From assembly GCA_030522415.1 (NCBI GenBank), contig CM060108.1:38462256-38526255 (forward strand): a stretch of DNA of 64,000 nucleotides. Direction: 5' to 3'. The position numbers were made by a program, and so were the translations under genes. Each line of letters starts with the position of its first letter. Position 1 is the stretch's first letter. This stretch comes from Channallabes apus (lineage: Eukaryota > Chordata > Actinopteri > Siluriformes > Clariidae). The notes below the pieces were generated by a model that did not search any database, was not told the origin of the DNA, and saw only the letters and a list, made by a program, of their open reading frames with translations. Positions 48,201 through 64,000 of this stretch are shown in pieces.

Positions 48201-48970
48201 GAAATCCCCCCTGAAAAATCCAGCATTATTATTTATCTGCTGGTCTGTGCTGGTTAATTATTATTAATTATTATACATGTATGCTAACTACACTGGCTAA
48301 CTATGTAGTGCAGGACCCTGCTGAAAAATCCATTTCGTATACAGTATGTTGGTCTATGCTGGTTAATACTGGTTAGTGCTGGTCTGATGCTGGTTTAGCT
48401 GGTAAACCAGCATAACTGATGGAAGACCAGCATATATACGCTGATGAAACCTTACCACCAGCATTGGTCTTGCTGGGTAGTGATGGTCTGGTGCTGGTTT
48501 ATGTGGTGAACAAGCATAACTGTGCTGATAAGTTCACCAACAAGGTATAGCTACTTTTATTGGGCCACCAGCAAGGTTTTGCTAGTTAAAATTTTAGCTC
48601 AGTATCTTGTTTCAATAGCTAGTACTGAATATAGTGCATAATGTAAATAATTGGACTGTGTAGTTATCTGAAATAATCTTAAAAACATGTAAATAAAAAA
48701 ATGTAAATACATTATTGTACATTTATTAAATATCTGATGGGTTATCTAAAAACACAAAACTTTTTATATAAATCCACTGGCAATAAATGCATATTTTAAA
48801 AAAGTAATCAATTGAAATCACTTAAAAAAAAAAAAAACAGTATAGACTAGCACATCTCGTCACCAGCTTGACCAGCAATTATACCAGTATACTATATGTT
48901 GTGTTTTGGTGCTGGTATGCTATGGACCAGCATCAGCAAGGGGACCAGCATACCAACAGCAGCATCATGG
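48200..48970. repeat. CTGGT/ACCAGC-rich interspersed element
   Basis: Many short units GCTGGTTTAGCTGGT and their complements ACCAGCAT are scattered in both orientations, the left half mostly CTGGT and the right half mostly ACCAG, so the region is weakly palindromic. Similar units occur in fish interspersed elements; the family was not identified. Confidence 0.5.
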
Positions 48971-49309
48971 GGTTGGTGGTCCCCGCGGCGGGACGATTTG
49001 CATTTTTTCTGCTAACTGTGAAATGAACATTAAATGCTCTGTCATTTTTAATCATACACATAAGTGTCATACATCATTTGAATCTGTAAAGGGTCTACAT
49101 TTCGTACACTCGCATATCAACAAAACATTGTGCTTTTATAAAATAAAGTAAACACACATATCCATATAAAGCTTAAAATGTCTATTTTTAAATGAAGCAA
49201 GCTTAATCAAAATTAAGGAGAGATACAGTCTTTCTGCCACACTTCATTATCTGATAATGACCTGAGACAGGACACGCCCACACGCTTTTCATAGGGAAAT
49301 AGTCAAAAT

Positions 49310-49347
49310 GTTTGGGGGCATGGCCGTACAAGGCCACGCCCCCAAAC
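49310..49347. repeat. 16-bp inverted repeat (hairpin) with GC-box arms
   Basis: GTTTGGGGGCATGGCC, loop GTACAA, GGCCACGCCCCCAAAC, with one mismatch. The right arm contains an SP/KLF-like CCACGCCCCC. It lies about 170 bases upstream of a candidate plus-strand first exon. Confidence 0.75.
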
Positions 49348-49439
49348 ACGCACACACAAATCTGATGGCGAAGTTTCCTGCGCGTGTGGAAGATGTCACG
49401 CGCTGTACAGGTTTCTGAAGCTCTACAGAATGTTCTGGA

Positions 49440-50309
49440 CTGTGGGAGGAGTTTAGATTTACCTCAGAACAGCACAGAGACTCGGAGAACAGAGGAGGAG
49501 AATCCAGCAAGCTGTTAGCATGGGTAAGTTATTAAATCTTATATAATCCTTATTCTGATAATATAAAACTAATATTATTTTATTCTTCCTCATTTTCTCT
49601 CAAGTTTTTGCCAGTTTATGTGAAACATTGTCATTTAATATTACTTACATAGTTTAGGTTATTATGTACAGTAGATAACACTGCTAACTTTGCTAAAATA
49701 CTGCCTTATGTAGCTTAGCACAATGTGCACATGTTAGCTCATGGTGGCTAGGATAATGCGTTATGTAGTTTACAGCTAGTTGTCAGTAACAGCTGTGGTG
49801 TAAATGTTTACGTCAGTAAGTCCCTAGTAACAAGACAAAATTCAGGTTTTACAATAAGGGCATTCAGTAACTGTAAAATATAGAACAGAATCACATTTAT
49901 GGCACCCTGTAAATATGGCCGTGCAACAGACATTCATGGAAAAACAGCGCGAACAGGAACATTGCATGATGCAGAAAGGGTGCAGAAAGCCCACTTTTAC
50001 ACCCTATACACAGTCATACATCTTTGTGCCTCTCTCGAAAAGCAGTTCTTGTTTAACTGAAGACACAAGTGAACTTTGCATACCTGACACCTCCATGGTG
50101 TTTTTTTGCTGCTTACCATAAACTGATTTGCAATGCACACAGACCCTGTGACCAGACTTCTTGTCACCCGAGGTCAGTCCATGTCCTGGTTGTGCGCAGT
50201 CACTGATGAAGCTTCATCATGTGACCAACTGCTTAAAAAAATACAAGAGATCCAGTCGTGGTCCAGGTTCCCATGCCGGCTGGAATCACAGAATCTGTGT
50301 TTTCCATGA
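49440..50309 (+). CDS. Candidate small two-exon gene, 56 residues, unknown function
   Basis: A purine-rich leader (about 49440-49519) ends at TTAGCATGG, with the start codon at 49520-49522 and one more base before a consensus donor GTAAGT. An acceptor CACACAG at 50136-50142 continues in the right phase to a stop at 50307-50309. The peptide would begin MDPVTRLLVTRGQSMSW, contain DQLLKKIQEIQSWSRF and end SQNLCFP. I recognise no family, signal peptide or membrane segment. The start context, donor and acceptor are good, but the frame is short enough to be chance, and the exon could instead be a non-coding leader. Confidence 0.28.
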
Positions 50310-50409
50310 CATATTTGGTGTGAAATATAAGGACAAATACCTACAGATTCAGACTTTTGGGATATCCTACAGTACATTAAAAAAAAAAAAAAAGTGTATC
50401 TTCTGATTT

Positions 50410-51119
50410 TGCTTAATTAAAGCTAGTTTCCCCTGAAATGGCCAAGCACACATGAATGTCCATAAAACAAACTACAGTGTTTATTTAGTAAGAAATAAAA
50501 CTCATGGAGGCTTTCAGTTATGGGAAAATAATCAGTGATCTGGAGTTGTTTTACAGCCTGATGCAAGGTCAGACAATTTTAACACGCATTGTACATACTT
50601 ATTAGAGGTTCAATTTAAGTCAACACAGGTCTCAGAGGTACCACAAAAGGTACGTGTTTACTCCAGCTGAAATACCTCAAACTCCCTTTATTTCAGTGTC
50701 TATGTACTGTAAATGAGCTACCTCTGACGCACAGAGGAACAAGTTGGGAGAAGGACATCTTCTTATACAAGGTCATAACAGGTGAAAATCTAATTGGCTT
50801 GGTTACGCACTGGCCAACCTTGTCACAGGGAGTAAATAATAAGGAATAAAAGCAGGATTTTTCCTCCGCTCACATTTTTTTTTTGAACACTCACACTGGA
50901 GACCTATGTGAATGTCTAAAATTAATAAAAAGTGAATTTCACATAATAGGAACACTTTAAAGACTGAAAAGTTGTTACTATTGAAAGTATTAGAATATTT
51001 CTAAATGTATAAGTAATCTGAATGTGCTTCAGAACATTGTGAGGTAGTTTGATTAGCTGTACATTGTACCTGGTCTGGAAGGAGATGATCCACTTAAGCC
51101 AATAATCACACACATACAA
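50410..51119. other. Intergenic, nothing recognised
   Basis: AT-rich; contains short poly(A)/(T) runs and a faint mariner-like string near 50670-50695. Confidence 0.4.
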
Positions 51120-51141
51120 AGTAGAGTACAAATAAGGTGTG

Positions 51142-51147
51142 TTTATT
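51142..51147 (-). terminator. pacs1: Candidate distal poly(A) signal of pacs1 (AATAAA)
   Basis: AATAAA on the minus strand at the far end of the gene-free block that follows the pacs1 stop codon. Other AATAAA motifs exist closer to the stop, so several 3' ends are possible. Confidence 0.3.
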
Positions 51148-54100
51148 TAAAAAAAATTATCTCACACATTACCCCATCGACAACTGAAATAATGAAAAGG
51201 CAGTACTACAAAAACATGTTTAATACAAAAAAACAAACAAAAAAAACCAATGAAAGACCTCAGGTTCATATTACAAGCACTTCTTAATATATGTACAAGC
51301 ACTGTTGATATTGTATAGGCAAGTGGCTGAGGATTGCTAAAACAATCTAAGACGTGCAAAAAATTAAATACTCTTTTAATCCACAAGCTCTGCTTTTATA
51401 GCGACGTGCTAATCTACTCTACCTCACTCTGCCTCGGGGGTTTTAGTGCGAGCCAAAGACTAGAACACACCAGCGCTTGTGGAGTTCAAGAACAATATTC
51501 TCTTGAGATCAAACTGAGAATCCCTGGGCCTTATTTACTAAAACACACGAGCACAGCGTTCTCGATCACTTTAGTAAATCAGGCTCTTGGGCGGAAGTGG
51601 AAAGAAAATAAAAACACATTTCACTCTGCAAACGATGTGTTTGCAGATCTATTGTTCATATGATACAGACCAGAAAACTTTTTCACGTCACACCAAACAC
51701 AGATACGATGACTGGTTTAGAGTCAGATACAGCCAGGCATCAGAACAGACTGAACGACACACAACGAGTGATAGAGAGACAGACAGAGAACATGCACTGT
51801 ACGTGATCAGAGCACGAGACAGTGACTGAGATACGATATTGACGTGACTGAGGGGTTACTGGAAACGAAACGCCTGTACTTTAAAAATGCTGCAAAATGT
51901 TGGATAAAAGTGATCATACTCGACATTTACATCAAAAACACAGTTATATAAAATGTAACAGCTGACATTTTTTGGCAGCAGCACACCTTTTCCCACCCTC
52001 TGTGTTCCCTTTGCTTTACTTTGTATTCCACATGTGTATATAGATGTGTATATAGGGATGTGTGCATCTGGAAAGTTCTTAAACATGTTCACGTTTAAAG
52101 GATTTCGCAGAAGAGAATCTCTGTGTACACTCAGCAGTTGTTACAGTCACATCTGATACAAATCACACTTGTGTGCGCCACCCGGCAAATTTAGCCAAAT
52201 TATTAATGATGTGATTCGTGATCCTAAAGCAGAACTGACTCATTTCCATGGATCATCACATGGTTTGGTTTGGTCAGGATATGGTCCATAATCCTTCAAT
52301 ACGTTCCTTTATAATACTCGTAAAGGATACGATCCTGTATAATACTTTGCCATAATAATCAGTGGTGGGTGGTCACTGGTGGTGTGATATGGATCATCTG
52401 TGACTCGCGGATCTCTTAAGTAACTTTATTTACAGCATCAGTTGTCATTATTATTATTATTTTTTTTTATATATTTTATGATTTTATTTTGAAACCTTTG
52501 TTGACACACGCTTTTGAGCATCAAGCCAATTTTGTCTAACACAGCTTTTAGTGAGATCTTAACCCAAAGCTATTTAGTTAGACGTGTGTAGATTCACCCA
52601 TCTGTGTTTAATTTATAAATACAACACTCTACATCATGGTGGTTTGACGACGCCTGAAGTCCTGGAGTTGATTATTTTCCTATAACTGCACATCATGGAG
52701 TGTTTTATTCCTTTATTACCACAGCAATTTACCATTATAAGTTTTTTTTTTTTTCAGCTGAATGAGGATGTATCTTAATGTTAGATCAGATAATTAGGAA
52801 CTCCAATAAGGGCTATAAACAGTGATTTTATCACTGAGTGATGGAGCGACTGCTTATAGCCCATCCCTTGATCTTGAACTCGATACGACAAAATTGTTAG
52901 TGAGAAACAGAGACTCATTTGTCCTAAAGGTTTTCCCGTTAGTGTACTTCATAGTAAATGCATCCTGACACTGGAGACTCCTTCATCTTCACCATATACA
53001 GTACTGTACAAAGGTCATTGGCCCGTCTTTTATTTCTTCATATTTAGCTTCCAAAGAGCCAGATTTCCTTGTGTTTTTCAACGCAGTCTTGAGGTGTACT
53101 GCTCCAGGCTCTCATTTTTTACTCTAGTCCCTGTGCCTGACCTGGTTCTGAGGAATGATTTCAGTTCATTAAGCCACACAGTGACCTATGGATCTAAGTT
53201 GAGCCCTGAACCAGTAAGGAACAGGTGTAGATGATGACAGATGATCAGGCCGCTGATTAGTATACTGGTGATGCTCAATGCTGTGTGTTTGAAACAGATG
53301 AGAGAGGAAATGAGGCTGCTGCTCAAATTTTTATTTAAAAATCTTTAAATTGGACCTTTTTTTTTGCAGCCTGTCGCAGTAAAACATTTGTTCATATTTC
53401 TCTAATTTAATCTACATAATTTCATGTAATTTTGTAATTTAATGGAGAAACAAGTGGGGGGGGGGGCTCAACTTTTCCACATTACTGTACAATTTTAGGA
53501 TTTATCATTATTTTCCCTTTCTAAATTTTTTCACTGTTAGGTTCATATTCAGAGAATCATTGTGAATCAAAAGCTAGTATAAGATGAATCATTGCTGCAG
53601 TCCGTGCTGTAAATAGTGGTTAAGTGAACCTTACTCCTTAAACAGTACTGAATGAGTTAATGAAAAATTAAGAATAGAAAACACTACTGCTTAACATCCA
53701 CTCCAAAAAATAAAATAAAATTTTTTTTTAAAAATACTGACCCGTCTCAACTGTAACACAAATTTTGTAGTAATACTTTCAACACACCTCAGTTTGTCAT
53801 GTCATAACATCAAAATCCTTTAAAACCTGTCATTTCCCATGTTGTCTTTAATGCTACCTAATGTAGCGGCTGCAGAGTTCCACCGTCTGTGAAGACGTCA
53901 ATTTAACTTTTTTGCATTTAACCACCCAAGTGTCTCACGTGACCTTGATGCAGGAGTTAGCGTACTGTTAAAAATTTACACCACATATCTTGCTCTCTCT
54001 CACACACACACTTACACACATACACCAAGAAGCATCACTCTTACTGTGGCACGACGTTGTTTTCGAGTTCAGGACGTTTCACATACTAAAACTCTATCAC

Positions 54101-56598
54101 TTTGACACTGACACGTACGTCTCACACACGTCCTAGACAGAGTAGATCATCACTTTAGCACAAGCTGCACGTTACGACAGTTACGATGTAGCTGCTTAGC
54201 AGGTAAAGGGAGACTGTAGCTCCGTGTTTCTTAGCTCTTTAAGTTTAAGTCTGATAATGACGATTTGATCTGCTCTGAAAAGAGCAACGCACACCATGCA
54301 TGTGATCCTGGATCAAAGAGGACATGACGGAGACGCGGTGGAGCTGACAAGTAAATGAGTGATCATTTCCTTAAAAGGAACAGAAAGAGATGAGATCGGT
54401 TTGAGATTGATCCAGCAAGTTATAAAGCTGTTATCGTCATGAATTTGATTGTTTTACAATACCATCACATCTAGAACTGTATTATTCCACCTATGTTTAC
54501 AATTTTCCACCACAGAAACCAGCGTGATTTAAATTCCTGCAATAAAATTCTAGAAACATTTGTAGCACCGACTTCACTTTTAGTCCCTGCTTTTTCTGGG
54601 GTTTTGTTGCACTGATCATGGCCATGACCAGGAACTGAGATGTTCTCAATCTGTTTAGCTCTAACGCGGGAAAGCTGTGTAATGTGGAACTGTACACACA
54701 ATCATTCAAGAACACGACTTGCATGTTACAAGAATGCTGCACGTTATTCCAATGTTTCATTCCAAAGCTAAAAATAATTCAACTAGACTTAGGAAGAGAA
54801 GTCGAGTCAGCATTATCAAGGACCATCACTAGATCACTTCAACACCAATAAGGCTAAGTAGGGATGGGAATCTTTAGGGACCCAATATGATATTAATCCT
54901 GTTACCTAGGTGCTGATTTGATCCGTGTTGCGATTTTATAAGTATCACGATATTAAAATGTTTTCCAGAAAAATGATTTCCTCGTACCACATGCTGTATG
55001 ATACTGTGCTACCTGCCAATGTGTCAATACTTTAGAACGCTATACCTCAAATAAAGGCGTACTGTATATAAATAAATTAAAATGTAAAAATAAATGAGTC
55101 TGTGTGGCGATACATGGATTGCCAAACAAAAGAATCTCGATACGTCACTGAATAAACATCTTCCATCTCTAAAGCCAAGTTACAACTTTACAAAGATGGA
55201 TGCATGGTTTATAAAGATTTATAATGATGTAGATGTGACGGTATAAAATAAAATGAGGTTTCTAATGTTTATTTTTTTTGGCTATGTAATATCCTTCACC
55301 TGAAATGACAGCTTAAAATATAATTAAAAATCATTTCAACATCTTCCTATGAATAAATAAACGTGAAAGAATATCATCTACTTCACCTTTAAATAACACC
55401 TTTAATCATGTCTCCTAAACTCCACCCAGGTCGTCACGTGATCACTCATTCACTCTATCCCACTTCCAAACTACTGTCCTGTAGATGTCCACGATGCAGA
55501 ATCACACGGTGCGTGTGTGTGAAATGTGAAGTAGAAATGAATGACGTTCATGCAGCGTTCGCTTTAAAGGGGTCGGTGAACCTCCAGCGTTGTGCTTCAC
55601 AGCTGAACGTGTGTTAAAGAAAGTGCATAGCTTTCGACGAACGACCGACAGGGACCCAGACCGGCTAAAAAAGTGGCAAAATCTGCAGAAGATGCTCACG
55701 AGGACAGCGCTGGCTGACAGACAGTTTGAAGCGAGCTTTGCTTTTAATCCTTAACGGCACTAATCTGATATGAAGAGTGTGAAGATGAGCGTAGTTTCCC
55801 TCGTGATGTAGCGAAGTGCTGCGTGACCCTTTTACATTCGGCCGGGGTTAACTTGACGGTTTACATTCGGATTGGCCAGAGTGATCTTTGGAGAAATGGC
55901 TCGTAAATGAAACGTGAAATAAATAAAATAAAATTCTTAAACTCATGTTCTAAAAAAAAAGGCCACTTTTTGTAATTACTCATAGGAACTAAAATGGCTG
56001 CGACGCAAAAGCCTATTGTATGTATAAAAAAAGTAAAAACTCACAGAGTCCATGAACACAGCACCCACTTCACTGCTAATCCTAAACCTCTAGACTGAAC
56101 TGATATGAAAAAGGCCTAACACATGCACCACGTACACAGGTTGCGTAAGAACACTCATTCTCCTAGTGGATTGTGGGGGATGGAGTCTAAAACATGCAGA
56201 TCAGAACTTAACGCCGTTTGCTGGTTCTGTTAAAACTCTGACACCGGGGCCGATCGTTTAGGTCAAAGGTCACGTAATGGGTCATGGTTTGAATTTCTCT
56301 ATTTTCGTCATGCTCTGTAACGAGTAGATGATTGCTGGCAGACCGGAGGCGTTTGCCATATTGTGCTCGTCCCACACGACTGGTGCTTGAGGACCTTTCC
56401 GGAAATAAAAGTGACTAGCGCCATATAAAGTCCGTCTGATCGACACCCGCGCGTCTCTCACGCCAGCCCACACCTCCTACCCGAAACGGTATGAAGAGTC
56501 AGACAAGTTCCCTCCTACAGCCCTGCTCCAGCCGTGTGCAATGAGGTGACTGCTGCGGCGGGGTGAAGGGGCGGAGCTAGAGGGTGAGTGGGCGGTTC
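51148..56598 (-). other. pacs1: Probable long pacs1 3' UTR
   Basis: 5.4 kb with no exon, transposon ends or open frame of substance on either strand, AT-rich, and low in microsatellites compared with the introns. It starts at the pacs1 stop codon. Whether all of it is transcribed cannot be told from sequence. Confidence 0.4.
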
Positions 56599-63865
<7,267 letters not shown>

Positions 63866-64000
63866 CTGGAAAAGAAGAGCAGCTGTACTCAGCACTCCCA
63901 CTATAAACAGAGCTGTTCCACGTATCGCACGTTTCACACGTCTACCCTGAAAGCAACTACACCCCAACTTCCAAACCCTGATCCCAGACCATATTATGAT

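Noticed and set aside
48200..48970. CRISPR-like array
   Set aside because: Units are short, irregular and in both orientations, in vertebrate DNA; no spacers of constant length.
49915..50121. 68-codon plus-strand frame starting MAVQQTF
   Set aside because: No family resemblance, poor start context, no splice evidence. The phase-matched exon at 50143-50309 is the better candidate nearby.
54471..54760. Two overlapping minus-strand frames
   Set aside because: No domain, no splice sites and overlapping alternative frames; a faint resemblance to mariner remnants is not enough to annotate.

Overview
The window is vertebrate nuclear DNA, almost certainly from a teleost fish. Its genes have many small exons with GT-AG introns, and it carries very abundant (CA/GT)n microsatellites, many Tc1/mariner, hAT and pogo-like DNA transposons with TA or 8-bp target duplications, an L2-clade LINE and tRNA-derived SINEs of types common in fish. 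The species cannot be named; the repeats would suit an otophysan such as a catfish, but that is a guess.

Three protein-coding genes can be assembled exon by exon, all transcribed from the minus strand, so in transcription order they run right to left. (1) At the right, pacs1 (phosphofurin acidic cluster sorting protein 1): 14 exons from 63865 down to the stop at 56599, giving the C-terminal 540 residues; the 5' part lies beyond the window. A gene-poor block of about 5.4 kb beyond the stop is probably 3' UTR. (2) In the middle, klc2 (kinesin light chain 2), complete: 13 coding exons from 45669 to 32647, 616 residues, with a CpG/CRE-containing promoter near 47.3 kb. (3) At the left, a protein kinase D (PRKD) paralogue, complete: 19 coding exons from 28666 to 600, 795 residues, in order ubiquitin-like region, C1a, C1b, PH and kinase domain. 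All exon phases are consistent and each complete reading frame is divisible by three.

Layout: 1-600 prkd 3' end and an old Tc1 scrap; 600-11.5 kb most prkd exons, with an intact-ORF Tc1 copy at 6.1-7.7 kb; 11.5-28.1 kb one giant prkd intron, a transposon graveyard (LINE nested in Tc1, two Tc1-like elements sharing one TA, a pogo-like MITE nested in Tc1, SINEs, mariner remnants); 28.1-28.7 kb prkd exons 1-2; 28.7-32.6 kb intergenic DNA plus possible klc2 3' UTR; 32.6-45.7 kb klc2, whose introns hold a hAT MITE, a Tc1-in-Tc1 nest and another Tc1; 45.7-51.1 kb klc2 first intron, promoter and intergenic DNA with a possible small plus-strand two-exon gene; 51.1-64 kb pacs1.

KLC2 and PACS1 are also neighbours in human (11q13). 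No PRKD gene sits there in mammals, whereas other human KLC/PACS loci share chromosomes with PRKD1 and PRKD2. The kinase here is therefore a good candidate for a fourth PRKD ohnologue retained in fish. The other strongest observations are a leucine replacing the conserved phorbol-binding proline of its C1b domain, complementary CA and UG repeats at opposite ends of several pacs1 introns, a hAT MITE end that seems to supply the branch point of a klc2 intron, and a Tc1 inserted at the centre of a long palindrome.
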